DNA of 64,000 nucleotides from Streptomyces camelliae (GCF_027625935.1 NZ_CP115300.1:5332001-5396000), one strand, 5' to 3'. Positions 33,649-42,210 are shown, counted from the first letter of the stretch. A program made the numbers and translations. The notes: generated by a model not told the origin, from the letters alone.

Positions 33649-34545
33649 ATGACCGACAAACCGACCGTCAGCGTGCTGGGCACCGGCATCATGGGGGCCG
33701 CCATGGCCCGCAACCTGTGCCGGGCCGGGCTGGAGGTGCGCGTCTGGAACCGGACACGGGAGAAGGCCGAGCCGCTCGCCGCCGACGGCGCCCGGGTCAC
33801 CGGCACGCCCGCCGAGGCCGTCGAGGGCGCCGACGTCGTCCTGACGATGCTCTACGACGGGGCGACCGCACTGGAGGCCATGCGCGACGCCGCCCCGGCA
33901 CTGCGCCCCGGCACGGTGTGGGCGCAGTGCACCACCGCGGGGATCGGCCTGCTCACCGACCTGGCCGCCTTCGCCCGCGAACACGGACTCGTCTTCTACG
34001 ACGCCCCCGTCCTCGGTACCCGCCAGCCCGCCGAGGCCGGTCAGCTGACCGTGCTGGCCGCCGGGCCCGAGGAGGGGCGGTCAGCGGTCACGCCCGTCTT
34101 CGACGCGGTCGGCGCGAAGACCGTGTGGACCGGGGACGACGGTGCGGCGGGCAGCGCCAGCCGGCTGAAGCTGGTCGCCAACAGCTGGGTGCTGGCCACC
34201 ACCGCCGCGGCCGGTGAGGTCCTCGCCCTCTCCCAGGCCCTCGGCGTGGATCCGCAGGGCTTCTTCGACCTCATCGAGGGCGGCCCGCTCGACATGGGCT
34301 ACCTGCGGGCCAAGGCCGCACTGGTGCTCGACGGCAAGCTGTCCCCGCCGTCGTTCGCGGTGGCCACCGCCGTGAAGGACGCCCGGCTGATCGTGGCGGC
34401 GGGCGAGCACGGTGGCGTACGGCTCGACGTGGCCGCCGCGACCGCCGAACGGCTCGCCCGCGCCGCCGCCCAGGGCCACGCGGACGAGGACATGGCCGCC
34501 GCGTACTTCGCCAGCTTCGAGGAGAAGAGCGGGGAGGGCGCATAG
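33649..34545 (+). CDS. NAD(P)-dependent oxidoreductase, beta-hydroxyacid dehydrogenase family
   Basis: 298 aa. The cofactor motif GTGIMGAAMARNL at residues 11-23 and the substrate-site motif YDAPVLGTRQPAEAGQLTVLAAG near 122-145 mark the 3-hydroxyisobutyrate dehydrogenase family; KLVANSW near 180 carries the catalytic Lys. Substrates in the family include hydroxyisobutyrate, tartronate semialdehyde, glyoxylate and imines, so the exact one is open. ATG at 33649 follows AGGCAGGG. It is not obviously in an operon with the decayed gene upstream. Confidence 0.88.
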   Translation: MTDKPTVSVLGTGIMGAAMARNLCRAGLEVRVWNRTREKAEPLAADGARVTGTPAEAVEGADVVLTMLYDGATALEAMRDAAPALRPGTVWAQCTTAGIGLLTDLAAFAREHGLVFYDAPVLGTRQPAEAGQLTVLAAGPEEGRSAVTPVFDAVGAKTVWTGDDGAAGSASRLKLVANSWVLATTAAAGEVLALSQALGVDPQGFFDLIEGGPLDMGYLRAKAALVLDGKLSPPSFAVATAVKDARLIVAAGEHGGVRLDVAAATAERLARAAAQGHADEDMAAAYFASFEEKSGEGA

Positions 34546-34623
34546 GGCGCGTCGCGTTGTCGACATGACGGGCCGGGGTGCTGGGGCGCACCCTGGAAGC
34601 AGCGGTTCTCGGAGGTGATCGTC

Positions 34624-34899
34624 ATGATGCACACAGCTGTGGGATGGCATGTCGAGCTGGAGTTCACGGAGGATGATCAGCACACGCGCGCTGCGGCGCT
34701 GGTGCGTTTGCCCGACGGCACCGAGGTACGGGCGCACGGCCACGCCACCCGGCACCGCGTCGACCCCAACCAGCCCCGGGTCGGCGAGGAGATCGCCGGT
34801 GCACGTGCCCTCAACGAACTGGCCATGCAACTGCTGACCAAGGCTCATGGGGAGATCGACGCGGAGTCCGGGCGGACCTCGCATCCGATCAATGTGTGA
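34624..34899 (+). CDS. DUF1876 domain protein
   Basis: 91 aa starting MMHTAVGWHVELEFTEDDQHTRAAA. The whole length is one DUF1876 domain, a dsRBM-like fold found in actinobacteria; a role has not been shown. ATG at 34624 stands behind GGAGGTGATC, an almost full complement to the 16S rRNA 3' end, so high translation is expected. The GTG nine bases upstream lies inside that site and is unlikely to be the start. Confidence 0.85.
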   Translation: MMHTAVGWHVELEFTEDDQHTRAAALVRLPDGTEVRAHGHATRHRVDPNQPRVGEEIAGARALNELAMQLLTKAHGEIDAESGRTSHPINV

Positions 34900-34944
34900 C
34901 ACCGATTGGGCGCGCGCCCCGGCGTGAAGTCCTGGGCGTGCGCC

Positions 34945-36114
34945 CTATGCGAGTGCCGTGCGCAGCGCTCGAACCAGGGCCTGGGCCCTCGGGTCCGCCG
35001 TCACGCTCTTCCTGAAGCCGTTGGTGACGTAGCCGAAGGAGATGCCGGTCTCCGGGTCGGCGAAGGCGAGGGCGCCGCCCCGGCCCGGGTGGCCGAAGGA
35101 GCCGGGGGAGAGGAGCGGGGACGCGGCGCCGTGGAGCATGTAGCCGAGGCCGAACCGGGTGCCCACCACCAGGACCCGGTCCTGGCCTCCCGACTGCTCG
35201 GCGCGGGCCAGCTCCGTCGTCTCCGGGGTGAACAGACGCGTGCCGCCGTCCACCTCGCCGATGAGCGAGGCGTAGAAGCGGGCCAGCCCGTCGGCGGTGG
35301 CGATGCCGTTGGAGGCGGGCAGGGCGGCCGCGCGGTAGGCGGGGTCGTTCTCGTCGGGCAGTGGGGTGATCGCGGCGAACGCGCGCCGGGTCAGGGAGTC
35401 CGGGTCGGCGTAGGCCTCGGCCACCGCGCGCTTGGGGCGCGTCTTCAGGGCGCCCGCGGCCTCGGGCGCCTCGACCGGTCCGACGCGGCCCACGCGCGCG
35501 TGCTCCGACTCCGGCAGGCCGAGCCACAGATTCGCGCCGACGGGTGCGGCGATCTCGTCCGCGATCCATGCGCCGACCGGACGGCCGGTGACCCGCCGGA
35601 GCAGTTCGCCGGTGAGCCAGCTGTAGGTCTGGGCGTGGTAGCCGTGGTCCGTGCCCGGCTCCCATACCGGTGCCTGCGCGGCGACGGCCGCGGCGCCCAG
35701 GTCGGGGTCGGCGGCCTCGGCGGGGGTCAGCGGGCGGTCCAGCACGGGTACGCCCGCGCGGTGGGCGAGCAGGTGCCGGACGAGGGTGTGCTCCTTGCCC
35801 GCCGCCTTGTACTCGGGCCAGTACGTGCCGACCGGGGCGTCCAGGTCCAGCTCACCGCGCTGGTGCAGGAGCAGCAGCGCGGCGGCGGCGACGCCCTTGG
35901 TGGCGGAACGCACGATCTGTGCGGTGCCGCGCTCCCAGGGGCCCTCGCCGGCCGTGCCGTCGACGTCCTTCGCGCCTGCCCACAGGTCGACGACCCGGTG
36001 CCCGTCGCGGTACACCGCGACGGCCGCGCCGCGTTCCCCGAGCAGCGCGAAGTTCGCGGCGAACGCCTCCCTGACCGGCTCGAAGCCCTCGGCCACAGTG
36101 CCGTTCACGTCCAC
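34945..36114 (-). CDS. Serine hydrolase, class C beta-lactamase/esterase fold
   Basis: 389 aa. The SxxK motif is RSATKGVAAAAL near residue 80 (Ser and Lys of the active site), YSWLTGELLRRVTGR near 167 carries the Tyr motif and the C-terminal GHPGRGGALAF is the HxG-type KTG substitute. Members are esterases, D-aminopeptidases or carboxypeptidases rather than true beta-lactamases. No signal peptide is seen, so it is probably an intracellular esterase. GTG at 36114 is chosen because AAAGGA lies eight bases upstream; GTG at 36135 is possible. Confidence 0.87.
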   Translation of the reverse strand: MDVNGTVAEGFEPVREAFAANFALLGERGAAVAVYRDGHRVVDLWAGAKDVDGTAGEGPWERGTAQIVRSATKGVAAAALLLLHQRGELDLDAPVGTYWPEYKAAGKEHTLVRHLLAHRAGVPVLDRPLTPAEAADPDLGAAAVAAQAPVWEPGTDHGYHAQTYSWLTGELLRRVTGRPVGAWIADEIAAPVGANLWLGLPESEHARVGRVGPVEAPEAAGALKTRPKRAVAEAYADPDSLTRRAFAAITPLPDENDPAYRAAALPASNGIATADGLARFYASLIGEVDGGTRLFTPETTELARAEQSGGQDRVLVVGTRFGLGYMLHGAASPLLSPGSFGHPGRGGALAFADPETGISFGYVTNGFRKSVTADPRAQALVRALRTALA

Positions 36115-36197
36115 GTCCGCCGTCCTTTCCCACACCGTCCCATCGCCTGCGACAGTGCGTGCAACACCGGCCGTGCGCCTGTGATTCCTTGGTGGGA

Positions 36198-36644
36198 TCA
36201 GCCCAGCAGAATCGTTACGTCGATGTTGCCGCGCGTCGCGTTGGAGTAGGGGCAGACCTCGTGCGCCGCGTCCACCAGCTCGGCCGCCAGGTCGGCGTCC
36301 AGGACCGGCAGGGAGACGCTGAGGGCGACCGCGAGGCCGTAGCCGCGCTGCTTGTTCGGGCCGATGCCGACCTTCGCGGCCACCGTGGAGCCGGTCAGGT
36401 CGTAGCCCGCGCGGTTGCCCACCAGGATCAGCGCGTTGTGGAAGCAGGAGCTGTAACCGGCCGCGAACAGCTGCTCCGGGTTGGTGCCGTTGCCGTCGCC
36501 GCCCAGCTCCGGAGGCATCGCGACCTGCAGCGCGAGCCGGCCGTCCTGGCTGGTGACAAAGCCGTCCCGGCCGCCGTGGGCGGTGGCCTCGGCGACGTAC
36601 ATGATCTTCGTCGGACGGGTGTCGACGGCGGAGTCCTCGGTCAT
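36198..36644 (-). CDS. ohr: Organic hydroperoxide resistance protein Ohr
   Basis: 148 aa, OsmC/Ohr family. Ohr reduces fatty acyl and other organic peroxides with two cysteines, seen here in GYSSCFHNAL and AHEVCPYSNATRGN, with the conserved Arg and Glu nearby. The electron donor is usually lipoylated enzymes. ATG at 36644 has GGAAGG upstream. It lies downstream of the ohrR-type regulator on the same strand, and the 107 bp gap holds direct repeats that may be the operator. Confidence 0.93.
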   Translation of the reverse strand: MTEDSAVDTRPTKIMYVAEATAHGGRDGFVTSQDGRLALQVAMPPELGGDGNGTNPEQLFAAGYSSCFHNALILVGNRAGYDLTGSTVAAKVGIGPNKQRGYGLAVALSVSLPVLDADLAAELVDAAHEVCPYSNATRGNIDVTILLG

Positions 36645-36670
36645 GGCCGGCCTTCCACAGAACAAGTGGC

Positions 36671-36691
36671 GCACAAATACATCGTGCACAA
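36671..36691 (-). promoter_or_regulatory. Candidate OhrR site between ohrR and ohr
   Basis: GCACAA occurs at 36671-36676 and again at 36686-36691, spaced 15 bp, and the second copy is part of the palindrome GTGCAC. Read on the minus strand the motif is TTGTGC. It is in the expected place for a MarR-type OhrR site; binding is inferred only. Confidence 0.4.
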
Positions 36692-36751
36692 GGTACTGGC
36701 CGGTAGGTCAGTGAACGCGGGCAGGGGTGGGCAACCGTGGGTAACGCGAGC

Positions 36752-37246
36752 TCAGTGGCCTCGGCGCCGGACGGCCGCGGTGTCGGCGCGCTCGGTGAGC
36801 TGCCACAACTCGGAGCGCAACCGCGCCACCTCCTGGGCGCTGAGCCCCGTCGTGGTGAGCAGTGCGCCGGGCACGCGCGCTGCGCGTTCCCTGAGTTCCT
36901 CCGCGCGCTCGGTGCACGCGATGAGCACGGAGCGCTCGTCGTCCGCCGCGCGCTCCCTGCGCACCAGGCCCGCCCCCTCCAGCCGTTTCAGCAACGGCGA
37001 GACGGTCCCGTAGTCCAGGCGCAGGGCGCGCGCCAGGTCCTTCACGCTGGTCTCGCCGTGCTCCCAGAGGACCAGCAGCACGAGGTACTGGGGGTAGGTG
37101 AGCCCGAGGTCGTCCAGAAGTGGACGGTACGCGGCGGTCACGGCGCGCTGTGCCGCGTACAGCGCGAAGCACAGCTGGTCGTCCAGCAGCAGCGACCCGG
37201 CGGCCTCTTCGTCGTCACGGTCGTCTTGAGGCGTCACGCGCCCCAT
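36752..37246 (-). CDS. ohrR: MarR family regulator, OhrR type
   Basis: 164 aa. The winged helix is SVKDLARALRLDYGTVSPLLKRLEGAGLVRRERAADDERSVL at about 66-107. OhrR senses organic peroxide through a conserved N-terminal cysteine; here DDQLCFALYAAQRAV has that Cys near residue 26 with the following Tyr. It would repress ohr and derepress on oxidation. ATG at 37246 stands only two bases from the nikO stop on the same strand, so it may be cotranscribed with the nickel importer. Confidence 0.9.
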   Translation of the reverse strand: MGRVTPQDDRDDEEAAGSLLLDDQLCFALYAAQRAVTAAYRPLLDDLGLTYPQYLVLLVLWEHGETSVKDLARALRLDYGTVSPLLKRLEGAGLVRRERAADDERSVLIACTERAEELRERAARVPGALLTTTGLSAQEVARLRSELWQLTERADTAAVRRRGH

Positions 37247-37248
37247 TC

Positions 37249-37998
37249 TCACGGACGCGCCCGCGGATCGAACCCGAACGGCAGCTCCAGTCGGTGAGCC
37301 CGCATCAGGTCCTCGTCGCAGAGGAGCCCGGCGGTCGGGCCGTCGGCTGCGATCACGCCGTCGCTGAGGATCAGGGAACGGGGGCACAGTTCCAGGGCGT
37401 AGGGCAGGTCGTGGGTGACCATGAGGACCGTGACGTCCAGGGAACGCAGGATGTCGGCGAGTTCACGGCGGGAGGCGGGGTCGAGGTTGGAGGAGGGCTC
37501 GTCCAGGACGAGGATCTCCGGTTCCATCGCGAGCACGGTGGCCACGGCGACCCGGCGGCGCTGGCCGAAGGACAGGTGGTGCGGCGGGCGGTCGGCGAAG
37601 TCCCGCATGCCGACGCGCTCCAGGGCGTGCCGTACCCGTTCCTCCAGGGCCGCGCCCTTGAGGCCGGCGGCGGCCGGGCCGAAGGCCACGTCCTCGCGCA
37701 CGGTCGGCATGAAGAGCTGGTCGTCCGGGTCCTGGAAGACGATGCCGACCTTCTGCCGGACGGCGGCCAGGTGCTGGGTGCCGACCGGCAGCCCTGCGAC
37801 CGTGACCGTGCCGGTGCCGCCGCTCAGGATGCCGTTGAGGTGCAGGACCAGGGTGGTCTTGCCGGCGCCGTTCGGGCCGAGCAGCGCGACGCGTTCACCG
37901 CGCGCGATGGTGAAGTCGACGCCGAACAGCGCCTGGTGGCCGTCGGGGTAGGCGAAGGCCAGTCCGGCCACTTCCAACGAAGGTGTCACAGGATCCAT
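37249..37998 (-). CDS. nikO: Energy-coupling factor ATPase NikO/CbiO
   Basis: 249 aa ABC ATPase. Walker A GPNGAGKTT is near residue 40, the signature LSFGQRRRVAVA near 137 and Walker B ILVLDEPSSNLDP near 157, with the switch His in VTHDLP. It powers metal uptake with the membrane proteins upstream. The Nur box before the operon favours nickel over cobalt. ATG at 37998 overlaps the end of nikQ by 13 bases. The stop abuts ohrR. Confidence 0.92.
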   Translation of the reverse strand: MDPVTPSLEVAGLAFAYPDGHQALFGVDFTIARGERVALLGPNGAGKTTLVLHLNGILSGGTGTVTVAGLPVGTQHLAAVRQKVGIVFQDPDDQLFMPTVREDVAFGPAAAGLKGAALEERVRHALERVGMRDFADRPPHHLSFGQRRRVAVATVLAMEPEILVLDEPSSNLDPASRRELADILRSLDVTVLMVTHDLPYALELCPRSLILSDGVIAADGPTAGLLCDEDLMRAHRLELPFGFDPRARP

Positions 37999-38747
37999 CC
38001 CGACAGGCAGACGACGAGGGCGGTGCAGGGGAGCGTGAGGGCGTACCGCCACTGCGCACCGGACGCGGTCACCTCGTCGATGACCGGCATCGCACCGGCA
38101 TAGCCGCGGCTCACCATGGCCAGGTGCACACGCTCCCCGCGCTCGTAGGAGCGGATGAACAGCGCGCCGGCGGACTTGGCGAGCACGCCCCAGTGCCGCA
38201 CGCCCCTCGCTTCACCACCACGTGACTCGCGTGCGACGCGCATCCGGCGCATCTCGTCGGTGATGACGTCGCCGTAGCGGATCATGAAGGACACGATCTG
38301 GACCAGCAGAGGCGGGAGCCTCAGGCGCTGGAGCCCGAGCAGCAGCGCGCGCAGTTCGGTGGTGGCGGCCAGCAGCACGGAGACGGCGACGCCGAGCGTG
38401 CCCTTGGCGAGCACGTTCCAGGCGCCCCAGAGTCCGTTCAGGCTGAGCGAGAGGCCCAGCGCGTGCACCCGCTCGCCCTCCGCGACGAACGGCATGAGCA
38501 CCGCGAACGCCACGAACGGCACCTCGATCAGCAGCCGTCGGAGCAGGAAACCGGCGGGCACGCGCGCGAGATGCGCGACAGACGCGAGCAGGACGGCGTA
38601 CAGCGCGAACGCCCACATCGCCTCGCGCGGGGTGGACACCACGACCACGATGAACAGGAAGGCGGCGGCGAGCTTGGTGTGCGGCGGCAGGGTGTGCACG
38701 GGGGAGTGCCCGTGCCGGTAGAGGCGATGGGTGTGTCCGGCGCCCAC
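37986..38747 (-). CDS. nikQ: Energy-coupling factor permease NikQ/CbiQ
   Basis: 253 aa with about five membrane segments. The EcfT coupling signature appears as MRRMRVARESRGGEARG and a second Ala-Arg-Gly type motif, ERGERVHLAMVSRGY, near residues 175-220; these helices touch the ATPase. It overlaps nikO and is one base from nikMN, so the operon is tightly coupled. The early segment AAAFLFIVVVVSTP is the first membrane helix. Confidence 0.9.
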   Translation of the reverse strand: MGAGHTHRLYRHGHSPVHTLPPHTKLAAAFLFIVVVVSTPREAMWAFALYAVLLASVAHLARVPAGFLLRRLLIEVPFVAFAVLMPFVAEGERVHALGLSLSLNGLWGAWNVLAKGTLGVAVSVLLAATTELRALLLGLQRLRLPPLLVQIVSFMIRYGDVITDEMRRMRVARESRGGEARGVRHWGVLAKSAGALFIRSYERGERVHLAMVSRGYAGAMPVIDEVTASGAQWRYALTLPCTALVVCLSGWIL

Positions 38748-38748
38748 G

Positions 38749-39894
38749 TCACCACCCCGTGTTCACGGGCGAGACCGTGGAGTCGCGGGCGCCCGGCGTC
38801 GGCGTGGTGCGCCGGCGCACCGCCCAGAACACCGCGCTGCCCGCCACGATCGTGACCCCGACGCCGATCACACCCGCGAGGCCGCCGGAGAGCCGCGCGT
38901 CGGAGATGTTCTTGACGCCGTAGTCGGCGAGCGGGGAGCCGGCCGTCGTGTGCTTCTCGGTCTTCTGGTCGATCCCCTTGTCGTGCGCGACCTTCTCCAG
39001 GCCGTCGGGGTTCGAGGAGGCGTAGAAGCTGACGAAACCGGCGAGCACGAGGGAGGTGACCAGGCCGGTCACCCACAGCGCGCGCCGGGAGGTGCGCGCC
39101 GCCACAGGCGCCGTGAGCGCCGCGGGGGCGGGAGCGTCCACGAGCGCGCCGATGGGGGCACCTCCCGCGCGAGTGGAGCCGAGCGTGGGGGAGCGCAACG
39201 TGAGCCGCTGCCGCAGGCCGCGCGCGCCGTGCACCAGGTCGGGGCGCACCGCGATGACGGCGCTCACGGTGAGCGCGGTGATGACCGCCTCGCCGATACC
39301 GATCAGCACGTGGACGCCGATCATCGCGGTCGCCACCTTGCCGAGGGAGACGTCCGTGGTGCCGCCGATCGCGTAGATCAGCGTGAAGGCGACGGCGGCG
39401 GCCGGCACGGAGACCAGCGCGGCGACGAAGGAGGCGATGGTCACCGAGTGCCGCCTGCGGGGCAGGACGGCGAGCAGGGCACGGAAGACGGCGTACGACG
39501 CGACGGTGGTGACGATCGCCATGTCGGTGATGTTCACGCCGAGCGCGGTGAGCCCGCCGTCCGCGAACAGCACGCCCTGCATGAGCAGTACGACCGACAC
39601 GCACAGCACGCCGGTGTACGGGCCGACGAGGATCGCGGCGAGCGCTCCGCCGAGCAGATGACCGCTGGTTCCGGCCGCCACGGGGAAGTTGAGCATTTGG
39701 ACGGCGAAGATGAACGCCGCCACCAGACCGGCCAGCGGTGCCGCTCTTTCTCCCCCACGCTCGGCTTCGCTCGCGCGGGAGGTGCCCCCCAGTTCACGTC
39801 GGGCGCCGCGCAGGCTCACCGCGAGGGCGCCGGCGGCGACCACTGCGGTGACGGCGGAGGTCGGGGCATCGATGAATCCGTCAGGTACATGCAC
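38749..39894 (-). CDS. nikMN: Fused substrate-binding permease NikMN/CbiMN
   Basis: 381 aa. The mature N-terminus (M)HVPDGFIDAPTSA is essential: its amino group and His2 bind the metal in CbiM/NikM. About seven membrane segments of the M component are followed by a NikN-like part with LVTSLVLAGFVSFYASSNPDGLEKVA and a last membrane segment. GTG at 39894 is thus the start. TAAAAT lies seven bases before it, so the mRNA is likely leaderless, which explains the missing ribosome binding site. Two copies of the 41-bp repeat sit in frame (39153, 39750) and add about 14 residues each in predicted loops. Confidence 0.92.
   Translation of the reverse strand: MHVPDGFIDAPTSAVTAVVAAGALAVSLRGARRELGGTSRASEAERGGERAAPLAGLVAAFIFAVQMLNFPVAAGTSGHLLGGALAAILVGPYTGVLCVSVVLLMQGVLFADGGLTALGVNITDMAIVTTVASYAVFRALLAVLPRRRHSVTIASFVAALVSVPAAAVAFTLIYAIGGTTDVSLGKVATAMIGVHVLIGIGEAVITALTVSAVIAVRPDLVHGARGLRQRLTLRSPTLGSTRAGGAPIGALVDAPAPAALTAPVAARTSRRALWVTGLVTSLVLAGFVSFYASSNPDGLEKVAHDKGIDQKTEKHTTAGSPLADYGVKNISDARLSGGLAGVIGVGVTIVAGSAVFWAVRRRTTPTPGARDSTVSPVNTGW
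39153..39193 (+). repeat. Dispersed 41-bp repeat, copy 2, inside nikMN
   Basis: It begins TGGGGGCACCTCCCGCGC, ends TGGGGGAG and is nearly identical to the inverted copy at 39750-39790. In frame it encodes SPTLGSTRAGGAP in the loop between the M and N parts of the permease. Confidence 0.7.
39750..39790 (-). repeat. Dispersed 41-bp repeat, copy 3, inside nikMN
   Basis: On the minus strand GGGGGGCACCTCCCGCGCGA, then AGCGAAGCCGAGCG and TGGGGGAG. It encodes a charged SRASEAERGGERA insertion near residue 40 in the loop after the first membrane segment. Confidence 0.7.
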
Positions 39895-39901
39895 GATGTC
39901 G

Positions 39902-39932
39902 ATTTTAGAGGCTTGTTGCGAAGAGTTTGCAA
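39902..39932 (-). promoter_or_regulatory. Nur box and promoter of the nickel importer operon
   Basis: The plus strand reads TTGCGA-AGAGT-TTGCAA at 39916-39932; on the minus strand TTGCAA-N5-TCGCAA. The Streptomyces nickel-uptake regulator Nur recognises tTGCaa-N5-ttGCAA, so 11 of 12 arm positions match. TAAAAT at 39907-39902 is a good -10, 7 bases before the GTG; the Nur box covers the -35 to spacer region. Nickel-loaded Nur would block transcription. Confidence 0.75.
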
Positions 39933-40088
39933 GAACCAGCCACTCGCGAAAACGAGGGCCGATCGATCCGCTAGCCGTGCGTGAGATCGGCCGCCCCGAA
40001 AGGCGCAAACCGGAAAATATGGCACATTAGAGGAGGAAGCGGATGGAGAGCTTCCGGTAATGGTCACTCAGCGTGAGAGGGCGGTCCG

Positions 40089-40427
40089 ATGTCTGTGGTC
40101 GAACAGTACGCCCGCGCCCACATCGTCACGGACGAGGAGGACCCGGGGGCCGTACCGGTGGTGCTGCGGTACGACCCCGACAGTGATCCACGATCGGTGC
40201 GGGTGGACCTGCCCGGCGCCCATGAGTGGACCTTCTCGCGCGCGCTGCTGGAGCGAGGACTGCGGGTCCCGGCCGAGAGCGGCGACGTACGCGTGTGGCC
40301 GTGCGGGCGCGTGCAGGCCGTTGTCGAGTTCCACTCTGACAACGGTGTCGAGGTGGTCCAGTTCGAGTCGAAGACGCTGCTCAGATTTCTGCGCCGCACC
40401 TACACCGCGGAGCCCGTGCGGGGCTGA
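40089..40427 (+). CDS. ssgE: SsgA-like protein, probably SsgE
   Basis: 112 aa. The SsgA-like fold is shown by VPVVLRYDPDSDPRSVRVDL, EWTFSRALLERGLRVPAESGDVRVWPCG and the C-terminal LLRFLRRTYTAEP. SALPs are specific to sporulating actinomycetes; they guide septum placement and spore wall events. Position between nikMN and a PBP gene, with the surrounding gene order, agrees with ssgE of S. coelicolor (SCO3158), which affects spore maturation. The family naming is from memory of that order. ATG at 40089 has a GAGAGGG upstream. It converges on the PBP gene at 15 bp. Confidence 0.85.
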   Translation: MSVVEQYARAHIVTDEEDPGAVPVVLRYDPDSDPRSVRVDLPGAHEWTFSRALLERGLRVPAESGDVRVWPCGRVQAVVEFHSDNGVEVVQFESKTLLRFLRRTYTAEPVRG

Positions 40428-40441
40428 CCGGCCGGGGCCGG

Positions 40442-42112
40442 TCAGCCGCCCATCTTCAGCAGAGCCGCCACGATCGGTCCGGCGGTGTCGCCGCCGTGGC
40501 CGCCCGCCTGGACCACGCCCGCGGCGGCCAGATCGCCCTTGTAGGCGGTGAACCAGCCGTTGGGCTTCTTCTGCCCGTCGACCTCGGCGGAGCCGGTCTT
40601 GGCGCCGTAGTCCCCGCTCATGCCCGCCATCGCCTTGGCCGCCGTGCCGTAGTCCGCGGTGAACCGCATGACGTCCTTCAGCTGGGACTGGGTCTGCGCC
40701 GACAGGGTGCGCGTGGCCTTCGCCAGCGTGCGGTTGTCCACCGAGGGCGCCACCAGGTACGGCTGGTGGAAGGCGCCCGCCTCGACCGTCGCCGCCACCG
40801 ACGCCATGTTCAGCGGGTTCATCCGCACCCCGCCCTGCCCGATCAGCGAGGCGCCCATCTGCGCGCCGCTCTGCACCGGCACGGAGCCGTCGAACGACGG
40901 CACGCCGATGGCCCAGTTGTCCATGCCGAGGCCGTAGACCTGCTGAGCCTCCTTGGTCAGGTCGTCGTCGGACAGCTTCGGCGCGAAGTCGATGAAGGCG
41001 TTGTTGCAGGAGGCGCCGAAGCTCTGCTTGAACGTGCCCTGCTTGATCTCGGAGTCGGCGTCGTTGTGGAACGTCCAGCCGGCGAGCTTGTACGTCTTGG
41101 GGCAGGGGTGGGAGGCGTCCGGGGTGATGAGCTTCTTCTCGAACAGCATCGTCGACGTCACGATCTTCATCGTGGAGCCGGGCGCGAGGGAGCCCTGGAA
41201 GGCGACGTTGAAGCCGTGCCCGTTGTTGGCGACCGCGAGGATCTCGCCCGTGGACGGCCGCAGCACCACCACCGACGCCTGCGACTTCTTGGCCACCTGC
41301 TGCTCGGCGGCCGCTTCCAGGGTCGGGTCGAGCGTCGTCTTCACCGTGCCCGGCGTGCCCTGGCTCAGCTCCACCAGTGTCTTGTCGGGCAGCTGGGCCT
41401 TCTGCGAGGCCTTGCCGCGCACCACGCGCAGCTCGATGCCCGCCTTGCCGCCGGCCGTCTTGCCGTACTTCTCGCGCAGCCCGTCCAGCACCGTGCCCAG
41501 CGAGGGGTACTTGGCGGCCGTCAGCTCGCCGCCGTCGCGGTCCAGGGCCTTGACGGGCGGGGTGCCGGACTCGCCGGTGACGAGCGTGTCGCCGTCCTGC
41601 AGGTCCGGGTGGACGATCGAGGAGTGCCAGTCGACCAGCGGCACGCCGTCGCTCGCCCGCCTCACCACGGTGAGCGAACTGCCGTACGCCAGCGGCTTGC
41701 TGAGCTTGTCGTACGACACCGTCGCCTTGACGGAGAACGGCACCTTCGCGCCCGTGGCCGCACCCGGGGTGAGCGTGACGCCCTTCAGGTGGGCGTCCTT
41801 GGCGAGGCCGGAGAGCAGCGTGGTCGCGGCCGGGGCGTCGTCCGTGGCGGCGGCCGCCTCGGAGACCCGGCCCTGCTGCCAGGCCGTCAGGAAGCGGGTG
41901 GACGCCGTGCGGATCTCGGCGGCGCTGAGCGGACCGGTCTTGACCGCCTTGTGGTCAGCCCCTGCGGACGCGCGCTCGTCGGCCGACGCCCCACCGCCGG
42001 TCAGCGCATAGACGGCGAACCCGGAGCCGGCGACAACCACGGCGATCATCCCGCCGACCACAGCGGGTCGTGTCGTCCTGCGTCGCTCGGCGACGCGCCT
42101 TCTGTTGCCCAC
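40442..42112 (-). CDS. Class B penicillin-binding protein with MecA-N domain
   Basis: 556 aa. One N-terminal membrane segment at about 17-38, an NTF2-like MecA_N domain at about 65-175, a dimerisation region and a transpeptidase domain. Active-site motifs are STMK (Ser313, Lys316), SCN (368-370) and KTG (505-507). It crosslinks peptidoglycan outside the membrane. The gene is next to ssgE, which suggests a sporulation-linked role as with its S. coelicolor homologue. GTG at 42112 is preceded by GGAGG at ten bases; an open frame continues 22 codons upstream but has no start signal. It lies downstream of a remnant of a second PBP gene. Confidence 0.92.
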   Translation of the reverse strand: MGNRRRVAERRRTTRPAVVGGMIAVVVAGSGFAVYALTGGGASADERASAGADHKAVKTGPLSAAEIRTASTRFLTAWQQGRVSEAAAATDDAPAATTLLSGLAKDAHLKGVTLTPGAATGAKVPFSVKATVSYDKLSKPLAYGSSLTVVRRASDGVPLVDWHSSIVHPDLQDGDTLVTGESGTPPVKALDRDGGELTAAKYPSLGTVLDGLREKYGKTAGGKAGIELRVVRGKASQKAQLPDKTLVELSQGTPGTVKTTLDPTLEAAAEQQVAKKSQASVVVLRPSTGEILAVANNGHGFNVAFQGSLAPGSTMKIVTSTMLFEKKLITPDASHPCPKTYKLAGWTFHNDADSEIKQGTFKQSFGASCNNAFIDFAPKLSDDDLTKEAQQVYGLGMDNWAIGVPSFDGSVPVQSGAQMGASLIGQGGVRMNPLNMASVAATVEAGAFHQPYLVAPSVDNRTLAKATRTLSAQTQSQLKDVMRFTADYGTAAKAMAGMSGDYGAKTGSAEVDGQKKPNGWFTAYKGDLAAAGVVQAGGHGGDTAGPIVAALLKMGG

Positions 42113-42210
42113 AGCCTCAGTTCCTCCGTGACTTCCCCAGGGTCCCCGCCGCCCCTTCACACTCCCCAACGACGGCAATCACCTTAAAGTCCCCACCTTT
42201 GCGGGTGACG

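Noticed and set aside
36198..36644. OsmC rather than Ohr
   Set aside because: Sequence around both cysteines (YSSCFHNAL, CPYSNATRGN) and the adjacent OhrR favour Ohr.
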